Shown one piece after another: positions 20,534-33,509 of a stretch of DNA of 64,000 bases; position 1 is the first letter of the stretch, and every line of letters begins with the position of its first letter. This DNA comes from Heterodera schachtii. Lineage: Eukaryota > Nematoda > Chromadorea > Rhabditida > Heteroderidae. The DNA lies in NCBI GenBank assembly GCA_023374025.1, contig SIJG01000039.1, positions 778,579 through 842,578 of the forward strand, in the 5' to 3' direction. The notes under the pieces are model-generated. The model worked only from the letters and a program-made list of their open reading frames with translations, made no database searches and was not told the DNA's origin. A program made the position numbers and the translations under genes.

Positions 20534-20704
20534 ATGGGTCAATGGGTAGCCGTGGTTGAAGACATTTTACATTTTGGTTGGAAAGGTATTAAAGTCAGTG
20601 GTCAAAGTCAAATTGCGATCGGTGGAATAAATGCCAAATCATTTATGAATTTACTTGTTTGTACATTTAGCTTTTCCGGTTTTATTACCTCAGTGAACTT
20701 TTGA
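20534..20704 (+). CDS. Small coding-like ORF next to the Helitron end
   Basis: ATG to TGA gives 56 residues beginning MGQWVAVVEDILHFGWKGIK, then VSGQSQIAIGGINAKSFMN and a hydrophobic tail. The first 40 residues have balanced, protein-like composition in a T-rich region. The ATG lies two bases outside the inferred Helitron end, so this may be target DNA: part of a host gene or an older element interrupted by the insertion. No known domain recognised. Confidence 0.35.
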   Translation: MGQWVAVVEDILHFGWKGIKVSGQSQIAIGGINAKSFMNLLVCTFSFSGFITSVNF

Positions 20705-20841
20705 GTCTTGTTTTTAAATTGATTTAAAGAATTGTTTTTTTTTGCCTAATAATATTTTGTTTTGGTCTAGAGATTTAAAACCTGAAAACCTATTTTTACT
20801 TTGTGAAAATTATTGTTTGTCAAAAGTGATTTGGGGATAAG

Positions 20842-21036
20842 TCAATTGATTTTGCGGAAATTGGAGATGTCCGACCGTTCGATCACCGTCCCAGCGTAAA
20901 TCACCCAGTCGCCTCCGTCTTTTCGCTTCTCTGCACATTCTTTCTGCAGCTGTCGACTCGGTTGAATTGGGTAAATTAAATATTCTTCAAAATTTTTATT
21001 TTTACATTTTCGCAAATTTATTTGATTTATTAACAA
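20842..21036 (-). CDS. Unidentified coding-like fragment
   Basis: A 64-codon minus-strand frame. Its middle reads [20 protein letters not shown] and then [17 protein letters not shown]-richer and more protein-like than its flanks, while the N-terminal 20 residues are Asn/Lys/Ile filler. It lies 140 bp from the 20534 fragment on the opposite strand. No family recognised. It may be an exon, a transposon fragment, or chance. Confidence 0.25.
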   Translation of the reverse strand: MLINQINLRKCKNKNFEEYLIYPIQPSRQLQKECAEKRKDGGDWVIYAGTVIERSDISNFRKIN

Positions 21037-22056
21037 TTACACAAAAAATTAATTTTTTTATTAAAATATGTGATCTCTGATCATATTTCAAAGAAATAAA
21101 ATCCAAAATTTTTTATGTCAATAAAAAAAATAAAAATAATACAGAAAAGTATTATTTGTCAATATCTAACGGCCGAAAGTGGACTAAATTCTAATCAAAA
21201 AAACACGAAATTTCGTGTCACCACTGGTCGAAATGATTGAAAGAGCGATTTTATTTATATAGATTTTTATTGAATTAAAAAAATTTCATAACTTAATAAA
21301 AACAATGGAAAAGTGTATGGACGTCGGAAAGAAAATTATCCAACAAAATTTGTCGGTAGTGCCTTAAAAATTTAAAAATATCTGGAGCACTCATTAAAGA
21401 CCCTTTAAAACAATTTGTCTGTAAATTCGTTTGTACCAATAATTAAAAATTGTTTTTTAACAATTTTTAGTTATTTATTTTTGCTATTCGTTAAAATACA
21501 TTTTTTTTTCATTCCTTAATTTGATTTAATTAAATTAGTTTCTGACAGTGTAGATTTGGTTTTATTTTAATTTTTAATGTTTTTTGATATTATTGTAGTC
21601 TATAAGCCTTTTTAAAAGATTTTTGGGAAATCGCGATTAATTTTTCTAATTTTCCCATTAAAATGTTATGTTTAATTTATTTAAAAAAATATTTTTTTAT
21701 TATTATAAATATTCCATTGTTTTGGAAATTATATATTTTTATTGGGAAATATTAGACCATGTCATGACCAAAATGTTCCATGTTTGTATTTTTCAAGTCA
21801 CTTGACTTACGAATTTTGTGGGTATAAATAATGTATACCTTTATAAATTTCGATTTACGATTTATTTTTTGTAGTTATCATCACTTTTTGGTGCATTTTT
21901 GAAGAAGAACATCAACTCTTATTTCATGTTAATTTTCTTTATTTTGTTGAATAATAATTTTTGTTTGATTTATAAAGGCTTTTTAAAAACATTTTATTAA
22001 AGAAATATTTCAATTAAATCTTTTTAATATTATAACAAAAAAAAGATAAATATTTT
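21037..22056. other. AT-rich spacer with a short palindrome
   Basis: Mostly A/T. A perfect 16-bp palindrome ACACGAAATTTCGTGT lies at 21203-21218 beside a GC-richer GGCCGAAAGTGG word. No gene seen. Confidence 0.5.
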
Positions 22057-22275
22057 GTTTTGACAAATTAATATTGATCTATTTTTAGCCATTAAATACT
22101 TGATATTATTTACATCTCCTGACAGTCACACATTTAAATGAAAAAAATGCTGTAAAAATACATTTTGCTAAGTTTTTGTTTTCATTTTTACTTTACCACG
22201 TAAAAAATAACCAATATATTTTTGATGTTTTGACAAATTAATATTGATCTATTTTTAGTCATTAAATACTTGATA
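22057..22275. repeat. 49-bp direct repeat pair flanking 121 bp
   Basis: GTTTTGACAAATTAATATTG followed by the same 29 bases occurs at 22057-22105 and 22227-22275 with one mismatch, bracketing a 121-bp segment. The pair lies just left of the MULE remnant. It could be a local duplication or two ends of a deleted element. Confidence 0.8.
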
Positions 22276-22290
22276 ATATTAAAACCTTTC

Positions 22291-23420
22291 TCACATATCC
22301 CAAATTTGCTGTGGAAAAATGGCCGCTCTCACTTGTAATACATGATTTTGAATTTGTTTTCTAATCCAATTGTCCACCTTTCCATATTCTCCCAATTCCG
22401 CGTCTTCTTCGATTGGGATGTGTTGTAACTGCCAAATTCGGTCACAACCAATCCATGTCATGACAAAATACCGAACAAGAGCTACAAGTTCCCCGTGTGG
22501 AGTAAAGGCAAGACTGATGAGACTTCTGATTAATACTTTGGTTTGATGCCCTTCTTGATTTCCGTCCAAAAATCGGGCGTTCAAATAGGGAAGCGTTTGA
22601 ACTTTTTTGAAAACGCTTGAGCAAAGTGAAAAGGCAACCACTGTGGGTTGCCAGCGGGAATTCAGCTCTGACGGCAGCGATTGCTGATTGCTCAAAATTT
22701 GACATAACCGATGTAGTAACCCAATTTTGAACTAACAGAAACGGTTCTGTCGAACCATATTTTTGCCAAACTCAGACATGAAAACAATCACTCTTTGGCC
22801 CTCGACATAACCATCAAAAATGGTAATTGGCTGCAAATCCTGTCCAATTACGATCGCATCAGGGTCCTGGGCGTCCAAAGATTATCCCCGACATTTTCAC
22901 GCTGTCTGGAAACTTCCCTGCGATATGAACGGCCCATTGCTGAGGAAGAAGAAGCTTGGCGGCTCTTATGTACGCCCTCAGGGATGTTAGCTCTAATGTT
23001 GTTACTGCTGACGTGTTGGCAGTGGATTTTCAAGACGGCTGACGAGTTTAGGTTCATTTGACCAAGGCGGACTGTTTCGTGAGTTTCCGGGTGATTCTGA
23101 TTGCCGTTTTGACTGTGCCAAGTTTGTATCGTCTACCGTTGGCGTCCTGTTGTACAGCAATTCTCACATGAATTCGACCAGGACAATACGGGCGGCGTTG
23201 AATGCAATGGTAAATCTTAATGCCTAAGTCGAGATAGCAAAAAAAGATAATGGGCTTCAAACCATCAGCAATGCGACTGTCAGCTTCATAGCTGTATTCA
23301 AAGCCATCTGCCATGAGTACAGGTTTTTCACGGATAGTTTCACCAAGAAAGAAACGTTTTTCATAATGTCAGGGTCGGGAGTTTTGCAAATATTCTTATC
23401 AAGAACCAAAAAACGGTGGG
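22291..23420 (-). pseudogene. Decayed MULE transposase with FLYWCH zinc finger
   Basis: Assembled from several minus-strand frames. Near 23340-23110 is a FLYWCH-type finger: TIREKPVLMADGFEYSYEA, then YHCIQRRPYCPGRIHVRI (Cys, Cys, His ligands). Next, 23060-22855 reads TTLELTSLRAYIRAAKLL as in MULE linkers. Then IFDGYVEGQRVIVFMSEF, VMSNFEQSAIAAVRAEFP and HSGCLF, matching the MULE core VM-TDFE-AAI-A-FP-GC-FH, and finally PYLNARFLDG, LISLAFTPHGELVALVRYF and a FPQQIWDM end. The stretch with the first catalytic Asp is missing, and the second Asp of TDFE is Asn here. Several one-base shifts and stops confirm it is dead. No terminal inverted repeats were found. Confidence 0.75.
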
Positions 23421-23526
23421 AATTATTAATGGTCAGTTATTGGAATTAGCATATGTTTGCAAAAGGAGTTGTTATCAGCGAAAAATTTGCATTCACTGTT
23501 CAAATGTCCACTTCTGTCCAAATGAC

Positions 23527-23604
23527 TTCACTGTCCTAAAGTCCACTGTCCTAATGCCCACTGTCCTAATGTCCACTGTCGTAATGTCCACTGTCCAAAT
23601 GTCC
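23527..23604. repeat. 15-bp minisatellite
   Basis: Five tandem units of TCCACTGTCCTAATG, each with one or two substitutions, directly downstream (on the plus strand) of the MULE remnant. Looser copies of CAAATGTCC/CTGTCC precede it from about 23500. Confidence 0.9.
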
Positions 23605-23734
23605 GGTCACGTTCCAAACATAAGTGAAAATGGAGAAAATCCTGTAGAGTTGCACGGAGTTATGTTGTAGGCGAAAAAAGCATATGCCAAGCGTTCATCC
23701 CAAGTCCAATTACTTGCCATGGATTTTTTCAAAA

Positions 23735-26700
23735 TTTTAATGAGAATTACCATTCACTCTTTTAGCTAATCCATTCGCCTGGGGATCATTTAAATCGACA
23801 TTTTATTCACTCAAATTTTTATTATTTTAAAATTTTTCTCACTAATAAATTTAATAATGAAATTCAATGTAAGAATTTTTGTTTTTTATTTTTATAAAGT
23901 TTATTATAGATTACTATGATTTATGGTTTATAATTTTCGTATTTTTTAATCGCATAAATAAGTGATTGGTTATTTAGCCTAATATCTCTTTTTTGAATTT
24001 TGCATATTATCTCATAAATGATTTATTTAATTACTCATGATGAATTCTCCGATTTGTCCTTCAAGTCAGAATTAGATTTTTACTGATTTTTTTCTTTTTT
24101 CATTATAAAGCAATTGACTTTGTTTTGGTTTGAAATCAATAATATGTGTATTTCATATATCTTTGTTTATATTTTTATTATATTTTCTAAAGCACATATT
24201 ATTGTATATTTTATTTTAAAAAATCAATTTTCATTTAATGTTTTTTTAAAAATTATTGTATATTTTGATATAATATTGCTAAATTAAAACGCAGAATTTT
24301 TATTAAGAGCTTAGATTTATTAAGTTTCTTTTTGAAGCGACTAATGAAAATTAAAAATCTTTAAAAGGAAAAATATTTCGATTGAATTCAAAATTATTGA
24401 TATTTAATTTTCTGTAAATTATATTTTTTAATTTTAACTTAAATAATCGATTGAAAGTTTGGTCGTGGGTTGAAGAAATAACTAAATTTAAAATAAGTGG
24501 TAAAAAAGGAATAAATATTTGCTTAAATAACACCATTTTTAATAAATGTTTTTATTATTTGTTAGAATTTTTAATTTATAATGATTCTTCAAATAATATT
24601 AATTAATTTTATTCTTATTGGTATTATTTGGATTTTGCATTAAGCATGCTTTTATGAGGAATAGTGAATTACTGTTCAACAATAGAAATTTGTAGATTTA
24701 TAAAATGGTAAAAATCAAATCAAATTGAATTAATAGATTGATTAACTTAATTTATTTATTATTAAAACAATTTAATTTAAGGTTCAACATACAACATACA
24801 TGTTTTTGTTATCTTAAAAATATTAGTTTGTAAATAATTAATTCATTTATGGGAATAAAAATAATGGAGAACAGGTAAATGGAGTTACAATTGCATCCAA
24901 TATTCAAGTGTATCACATTTGTTTTCATTTTTTATATTTTTTGGGTTTTCAATTTTTAATTTTTTTGATTGATTTTCGTTATCATCACGTCGAGCAAGGT
25001 TTTTATTTCGTTCGGGTTTTTCATGCAATAATTATATTATTTCATTTTAATTTTTTTGTGTAGTTGCCTAGTTACTAAATTATGTGCTATCTTTTATGTT
25101 ATTGAGCTTTAAATTTATTTATTTTTTATTTCACAACAATAATTTTAATTGGAATTAATTCCTTCCTATGTAAATAATGAAAAGGAGTGGAATTATTCCA
25201 CAGTTTTTTAACTACGATGTTGATCTACAATTGTTATGAACGTAAAGAAATTTTATGAACATTTGAGTTAAATTGATTTGAAAATTGATTTTATTATGTT
25301 ATTTTTAATTAACAGTAATGAAAATAAACAATATTATGCGTAAATTCTCATCGTATTTTTCTAGTTATGTTAAACATTTTATTTACGTCATCTTTCTGAA
25401 TAATTTTACTATTAAATTGATATAAAAGGTAAAATAAATTTTAAATACAAATTTTGTATTTATTTAAAAAGAAAAAATGTTAGAACATAACATAACAGCT
25501 AAAAATATTTAGAAATTGATAATTTGTTTATGTGATGCTTTAATAAAAAATGATTAATTTCTCATTAATAATATTTCTTTTAAATTTTAAATTCTTTTCT
25601 AATTTTTTTATTTGTTTATTTTACTGTTTTATTCGTTCCATTCTTAAATTGTACGCTCTTAATTAAATTGATATTCAAAAAATAAAAAAATAACAAAATT
25701 ATTCAACATTATTTTGTAATCTAAAAAAAGATAAAAATGTTTTTATGATACATAAATCATAATCATATGTTCAAGCGGAGCTTCCTGTTCAACCTCATTA
25801 TCGAAAAAGCGAAAAAATAAATTTGTAAAATTTTTGCTAAAATAATGAACTGTTTTTATTAATTAATATAATAATAGCGTTTTTTTAAGTTAGGAAAATG
25901 TAGTAAATTTTATCGATTGAAATACCAAAAATGGAAAGCAAAAAATATAATGAAATTTAATAAAGCAATAACAATCGAAGCATCAATTGTTGAAGGGAAC
26001 TTATTGTTTTTTTGTTTATTCGTAAAATTCAAAAAATAAATTAATTCATTATTAAGTATCATTTACTACATGAATGATTAAACTATAAAAACGTATTTTC
26101 TATAATATTTTAGTGCGGAATAAAATATTATGTCAGTAAAAAACAACGTATAAATAAATTTAATAGTATTAAAGTTTTAAGCGAATTATATTTTCGTAAT
26201 CAAAAAATGTCACCAAATATAAAATTTATTGATAAAAGATCTCTAATACATTAAAAAAATTTAATGTGCTCTATAATGAAAAAGTTAAAATCTTATTATA
26301 ATACATAAATTGTTTCATTTTTGGTGAACTTTATTAGAGTTTGTGAACGCAGATAAAAAAATACTTCTTATTTTCAGCATATAATATTTTGTAATATTTT
26401 AAAAAATTATTTATATATTCTTCTTGGATGACGGCAGCTAGGTTACGGTGCAGTTGGGCGAAAATTTTTTAGTTCAATAAATTCATTTGTAGAAAAATTG
26501 TTTTTAATTAAAAAATCCGTTTTTTCAATCCTCTCTGTTTTAAGATAACGCATTGCCTTTTCTCTAATGTATGAATTCTAATAAAATTGTTAATTTCTTT
26601 TAACTACAAATTTAAAACTTTTCCATGTCCAATTATATTACTTTTTGATGTTTGTTTCATTCAATTATATATGCTCATGAAAATACTAATGTAGCAACTC

Positions 26701-29700
26701 GCAATTTTATTTTTCACTATTAAATATAAAATTCTTTATTTTCAGCACGGATAAATTTTTTAATTTTTTATTATAAAAAATAATTAAAACTTGTCTACCG
26801 TAAATATATACTTAATCCTTTGTAAAAATTCATTAAAATTTCATGCTTCGGAAAATTGGATAAATGTTGATATAAGTCGAGCATTTTTAATTGTTTTTGT
26901 AAGATTTTGTTAATATGTTTCATCAATCTTATACTTTCATAGTAGAACAAATAATCTTTTACTAATTCAGGCCGCGCACGTAGTTATTTTATGTCAATTT
27001 GTGAGTTTTGTTATTAAAAAACAATATTTTCTATTTATTCTCTTTATTTCATATTTGTTCTTATTTTATGATCTTCATATATATGCAAATATCAATTTAG
27101 TGCTCCATTTCAGTCATTGAAAATTACTAATTTAGGTAAATTAATGCATTATAGATCTCTGGTTGCTGAACCAAGGGATTCCTTCTTCTGTAATATATGT
27201 ATTAGTTTTTTTAAATCCCAATAATTTATTTAGTTTTAATTTTTTGTCATAAATCTTAATTTATATTTCTATAATAATTTTTATTTGCATTTTGATTTTT
27301 TCACTTTTTGTTGAAATTTTGTGTATAAAATTTTAATTCATGAAAGTCTTTATTTTTATAGATATCGAGTTAAACTCTTATTTATTGTGCACTTTACTAA
27401 ATATCAAAATATTTTATATTTTTTCTGTACCTTTCCTTTTTTTGATCTATAAATTACGGAAATTTCCATTTAATTATTCAATTAAATATATTCTATGTGC
27501 CCCTTTTAATTGCCAAATCCGGAATTATAGTTTATACATTTTTAAATATAATTTTTTGATTAATAAATAATTTCAGCTTGAATATTAAAATCAAATTTTT
27601 TGTGATATCCGATAATAATTATGTTAATATTAAATTTCTTGCAATCTCTGGTTCATCACGTATGTGTATGCGACAGATCTTTTCTATTAATTCACTTTCC
27701 ATTATGCAATTTAATAATAATTATAATTTTGATTTCGTTATGAATTTTAGGATTATCAGAATATTTAATGTGTTTAATAAATTTTAGCTAATTAATTTTA
27801 AATTGATTTTATTATTAATTCCCTAGTTGGAATTAAGCAGAAAAAAATATTATTATTATTGCACGATTATTATTAATTTGGTTTCATTTTGGTTTTGTAA
27901 ATATTTATCAAATTTTTTTACATTTAGATTTATTCATCTATCATCTCATCAATATTTTTGTCATTTTTGAAGTTTCGTTTTATTTTTAATAAAAAGTTAA
28001 TTAATATTTATGCTGTATTTTGATTTAAATTATTATTTTCTCTATAATTTTTAATTTTAAATATTTCTTGTTGTGCTTTGTTTATTGCATAAGTGTAAAT
28101 GTATGCATTTTCATCAATTAAGTCTTTATAATAATATTCAATATATATTAATTTTGGTTGATATTTTTCGTTATACATTATTTTTTCACATTTTTATGCC
28201 TCTTCTGTGGCTATTTCCTTGTGAATTTTATGAAATAATTTCCTAACATAGATTTTTGTAAAAAATAATTTATCAATAATCGTTGCTTTTTCTCTTTGCT
28301 TTTTTAATATTTAATAAGTTTAATTATACTCTTGATCATTTCATACAGTTAGAAATTTGGCGAAAACATTTCATTTGAACTTCATTTTATTTCTAAATTT
28401 TTATTGTTTATGAATATTTTATAGAATTATAGTTGCACTTTACCATTGATTTACAGATGGATGTATTATTTTTGTATTTATTAATTTTACTTTTCTTAAT
28501 ATTCCTAGCCAGGGCTAGAGCAACATAACAATCATGTTGATGATGTGCCTGCCATATATTTCTTTTTTTGTGCTAAACTTAATGCCTATTATTTTTTTTC
28601 CTTGCAAAATTAATGATGAAGCAATTTTGAAAATATTCTTCTTCAAATATAATTGATATGTGACGGGTTTTGTAATTTTTCTCATTTTGTACTTATTCGG
28701 GTTCCATGCTATTTATTTCAAATAGAATATTTAATAAATTTTTCATGTTTATTTTATATTATTATTTTTGAAGTAAAAATAAAGTGCTTTTCTTTTGGGT
28801 TTATATTTACATCTTTCTTCTTTCGTCATTTTTATATTAAGAAATTGATTTATTTTATTTTTAGATTTAAAATGATGTTTAATCATTTTATTTTGTTTTG
28901 TTTTTTATAATAATTTCTATCTAATTATAGCACAAAAAATATCTTTTTTAAATTTGCTTAAAAGTTATGTTATGTGCAAATTCATTACTTTACTTTTGTA
29001 AATCAATAAATATTTTCTTTATTTCTCTTTTTTTTCAAATTTATTTGTATAATATGACCTTTTGCTTCCAATTTAAAACAGAGGCAAGCAACACATCACA
29101 TCTCTTTCAAATATTTTAACTACAATAGACATTAAATATATTTATTGCCGACAATATTTACTTAACTAATTTATGATATTTTGTGTGGCTTTATTTTTTT
29201 AAATTATAGCAAATCCTTCCGTAAAATTTTTGTAATTTTCTGCTCTTTTGCTCATTGTTCGGCGATTATTTTTAATAAAAATATCCATTATAATTGAAAA
29301 ATATTGCAATTCCATTTTTTCCATGGTAAAAATAATAGTTAAATTTTATTTGAGCAATAAAAAAAACTGCTTGGCACTTTTTTATAATATTATCTTTCAA
29401 TTTTTTCTGTTAAACCTTTTTATACATTTTTAAATCACGATATTTCAAATTTTTTGCCTTTAATGCCTTTTTTTAATTTTTTGGTGCATATTATAGTGCC
29501 TTTTAAGTGTTACATAGAATAGATTTATTTCGGTATACCAATTTTATTTTGTACCAGATATTTCATTTAACATAAGAAACATAAAATAAATTGGAATAAT
29601 ATTCCTAAAAAAAATTTCTTTGAAAATCATCTAAACGAAGTGGCAGAGCGAAATTTTTTTGAAATCCAATAATTTAACAATGAATTCATTTGTCAAAAGA

Positions 29701-29727
29701 GCTGAGAGGATGTGAAGCAGCATTAGA
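23735..29727. other. Six-kilobase T-rich desert
   Basis: Continuous A/T-rich sequence with T in excess on the plus strand. GC-richer specks occur at 25767-25820 (a 17-codon ORF, MFKRSFLFNLIIEKAKK), 26424-26465 and 28502-28560 (with the palindrome CTAGCC-AG-GGCTAG). Open frames here are Phe/Ile/Leu/Tyr-rich by composition and not convincing genes. It may be a very long intron or intergenic DNA. Confidence 0.5.
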
Positions 29728-31213
29728 CGTGCTGAGACGAACCTAAAAAAGTATCAGTGGGGCGAACCTAAAAAAGTATCAGTGGGGCGAACCTAAAAAT
29801 TATCAGTGGGGCGAACCTAAAAAAAGTATCAGTGGGGCGAACCTAAAAAGTATCAGTGGGGCGAACCTAAAAAGTATCAGTGGGGCGAACCTAAAAATTA
29901 TCAGTGGGGCGAACCTAAAAAAAGTATCAGTGGGGCGAACCTAAAAAGTATCAGTGGGGCGAACCTAAAAAAAGTATCAGTGGGGCGAACCTAAAAAAGT
30001 ATCAGTGGGGCGAACCTAAAAAAGTATCAGTGGGGCGAACCTAAAAATTATCAGTGGGGCGAACCTAAAAAAAGTATCAGTGGGGCGAACCTAAAAAAGT
30101 ATCAGTGGGGCGAACCTAAAAATTATCAGTGGGGCGAACCTAAAAAAAGTATCAGTGGGGCGAACCTAAAAAGTATCAGTGGGGCGAACCTAAAAAAAGT
30201 ATCAGTGGGGCGAACCTAAAAATTATCAGTGGGGCGAACCTAAAAAAAGTATCAGTGGGGCGAACCTAAAAAGTATCAGTGGGGCGAACCTAAAAAAGTA
30301 TCAGTGTGGCGAACCTAAAAAAGTATCAGTGGGGCGAACCTAAAAAAAGTATCAGTGGGGCGAACCTAAAAAGTATCAGTGGGGCGAACCTAAAAAAAGT
30401 ATCAGTGGGGCGAACCTAAAAAAGTATCAGTGGGGCGAACCTAAAAATTATCAGTGGGGCGAACCTAAAAAAGTATCAGTGGGGCGAACCTAAAAAGTAT
30501 CAGTGGGGCGAACCTAAAAAAAGTATCAGTGGGGCGAACCTAAAAAAGTATCAGTGGGGCGAACCTAAAAAAGTATCAGTGGGGCGAACCTAAAAAAGTA
30601 TCAGTGGGGCGAACCTAAAAATTATCAGTGGGGCGAACCTAAAAAAAGTATCAGTGGGGCGAACCTAAAAATTATCAGTGTGGGCGAACCTAAAAAAATT
30701 GTCAGTTGTAATAAAAAAAAAACGGTGTTAATGTATATAATTATACGATTAAATTTAAAAATAAATAAAAATGAGTGCTATAAAAATGTGTCATTTTATT
30801 TTAATTTTTTGCAAAAATATCCTTTGTCTTCAAGTCTTTTATGAATCATCAAGTTAACATTTTGTTTTGTAAAATTCAGTATCGACGTAAAAGCCGCTTG
30901 TTAGGCCTTAAGCAAGCCGTATAAACCATTCTTTATTAAGAAAAAAAAATTTAAATTTTATTTAAAAAATTTACTCTTGAATTTAAAGCAAAAATTCTGA
31001 ATCATTTTAAAATTTATGCAGTCAAAATAACAATGTTGAGTAAATTTTGAGATGTGATATTATGAATTGTAATTTGTTGATCATTTTTCATTATGAATAT
31101 TATAGTCATTTGATCACTTTTAGTTATAATATTTAAAGTTAATTATTTTTATTACAACTGATACTTTTTTAAGTTCGTCTACACTGATACTTTTTTAGGT
31201 TCGACCTAGCACC
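29728..31213. mobile_element. TIR element whose left end expanded into an array
   Basis: The right end, read inverted, is GGTGCTAGGTCGAACC, TAAAAAAGTATCAGTG, a second diverged unit, then TTGTAATAAAAA. The left end starts GTGCTGAGACGAACC, continues with the same unit in 39 tandem copies, then CAGTTGTAATAAAAA. The inverted repeats thus match at both outer and inner borders and differ in unit number (2 against 39). ATTAGA lies near each outer end (left ATTAGAC, right ATTAGAT), a possible target duplication. The 450-bp interior has no coding frame. Confidence 0.75.
29739..30707 (+). repeat. 39-copy tandem array of a 24-26 bp unit
   Basis: The unit is GGGGCGAACCTA, an A-run of variable length, then GTATCAGT. 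Two main variants alternate, one with AAAAAG-TATC and one with AAAAATTATC. Almost all variation is in A-run length. The last copies decay (TGTGGGC, then ATTGTCAGTTG). The unit derives from the terminal inverted repeat of the enclosing element. Confidence 0.97.
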
Positions 31214-33263
31214 GAATTAGATGATTTCCTCCTTAATAATGGAATCAATTATTTTGAATTCTGAACACATTGGCTGTATTATATTTTTAGATGTTTTATT
31301 ATTTCAAATTGTCTTATCATTCGCAACATCCATAACTGCTTTATCGTTATTTATGGTCTTTATATTTTTTTTGTAGTGTAAGAAATTTCCGTTTTTGCGA
31401 AATTATTGTTCCAAATTAAAAATTTTTAAATGTTTTAAATTTTAAAATTTTTAACACTTTATTCCTAATAATGAATTCACAAATAATAGAATAGTATCAT
31501 AATCATACTTTACTTTTATTTTTGAATTTTGAGCAAATTGTATTTATTATTTTAGTTTTTAATTCAAAAATAATTACTGATAGCAATTTTTTCTATGGTC
31601 CAATGCAGCGTTCATTCTGTAATAAGTCCAAAGCTGTGTTAATTATATAATCATGCAGGCTTAATCATAAATTGCATATTCTTATACAAATTATATTAAT
31701 GAATGATTTAGAAACCGACATATATAAAGATATAAATATATTATCATTTAATGTATTGTTTTGTTTAGAACTAGATATACGTTTATAAATAAATTTCACG
31801 CACTATTTGTATTTAATATTCATATTTTATTCTATTTTATTATTTATTGTCTGCAAGCGATAATAAATTTAAATTTATTTTCTATTTTTTTCAAATTATT
31901 TTCTAGTATAATTGTAGTTCAATTGGCTGTGCAAACGAAACAGATAAAAGAAATAAATGAATTTATTTTTGGGTTTTTATTTTTACGAAAATTTAATTGA
32001 ATAGTTTTAGCTTTTTGAAATATTAAAGTTTATGAAAAGAAGAATAGCCGTTATTTAGTATATGTGCATTTTTATTGAATTTTAAATTGTGAATAATTAT
32101 CACTAGTTTATAAAGTGTTCCGGCTGCTAATTTTAAAAGAATGTAATATATTCATTTTTTCTTTTATTTTTAATTAAATGTAACATTAATTATCATTTGT
32201 TTAATAGGTTTGATAAAATGTGTTGCTATTCTTTTTTATTTTTTAAAGATTTTTTAAATTTATTATTTTTGGATTTAATATTTTATTTTGATTTAAATAT
32301 ATAAATATATTTTTATTTTATTTTCAAACACTATGGTCTCGCTAAATTATTGATTCTTTTCAGGCAAATTCTTCGTCCTTTCATTATTCTTGTTTTTTTG
32401 TTTTAATATTTTACTTCTTCAAGAATGCATTCTTTCATAGCCAAATAACCCTAATATATCTTGTGTAAATAGATCAGTTTTTACAATTGTTTTTTTATGT
32501 TTTCTACAACATGACTGGCAAAAATTTTTTTTTGTATTTTAACATAATTCATAAAAACAAATTTAAATTTTTAATTTCAATTGGTTAGAAGGTTTTTCAG
32601 TTGGACTAATTGTGTTTTTTAATTGATTTGTTGTGTTTTTATTTTTGTTTCAAATATATTTTTTGACAAAAATTCATATTTATTTTTAGTTATTTTTTTC
32701 AATATATAATTTTATTTATATTTTCCATTTTTTTCAAACTAATAGGACACAATTCCCTTTGTACTATACAATCCACTCCTTGGATGTGTTGAAGTTAAGA
32801 AAGATATTTGAACAGATTTTATGGTTTATATTTTATTTCTTCTACATCTACAATAAGCTCCTTTTGATTTTAAGTTTATTTTCTCTTTTTCATATAGCAT
32901 TTTCGTAGTTAATAATATGTATTGGAATGTTTTTCGATTTTTAAGTTTTTATATTGGAATAAATGTCTAATGTTTGAATATCATTATTTTTTAGTAAAAC
33001 TATTATATTTAAAGTTTTAAGATAATTTAAATAAGCAGCAATTCATTGTTTTTCAGTTTTAAGTGTATCCACGTTGTGATTTATTAAGGAGGCTAATTAG
33101 TTAAATTATATTTAAATTTGTGAGTTGAGCAAAAAAAATCATTTGGTGATGGTATTGCCTTATCACATTTGTTAAACTAATCATTATGTATAAATATTAT
33201 ATCTTTCATATTTTTATCATTTATTTTGCATTTTCAATATTATACATTGAAATGTTTGTTGTG
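31214..33263. other. T-rich desert
   Basis: A/T-rich with T excess. No frame with coding character, no terminal repeats, no tRNA boxes. Small Phe/Ile/Tyr-rich frames are discounted. Confidence 0.55.
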
Positions 33264-33509
33264 TTATTTCGATAGAGTTGGATATAATTTTTTTTTTGTC
33301 AGCGTTTTTTGCCTCGTTGTACCCACATTGCTTATTCGTTCCGTGACTTGCTCAGCAGCTTCTCTACATGCATGAATTTTACGAGGATTATATTTAGTTG
33401 ATGGGGAATTAAATAAAAAATTTTCAATATTGAGGGGTGCTTTGAGGTCAACAAATGCAAAGCTTTTTAACCCTATTTTATTTTTTATATTGTTTAACTT
33501 TATTAATTT
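33264..33509 (-). pseudogene. Unidentified coding remnant without a start codon
   Basis: An 81-codon open stretch on the minus strand, bounded by stops and with no ATG in its first half. It reads KSFAFVDLKAPLNIENFLFN, then SPSTKYNPRKIHACREAAEQ and VTERISNVGTTRQKTLT. The mixed charged and polar composition, with many GC-containing codons, is quite unlike the neighbouring Phe/Ile/Lys filler, so I think it descends from a real protein. The Arg/Glu-rich part could be a helix of a transposase or of a host exon. No family recognised. Confidence 0.45.

Noticed and set aside
22795..23061. 88-codon plus-strand frame
   Set aside because: Antisense shadow of the MULE remnant, whose minus-strand motifs are clear.
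29739..30707. CRISPR-like array
   Set aside because: Units are contiguous with no unique spacers, the genome is eukaryotic, and the unit derives from a transposon end.
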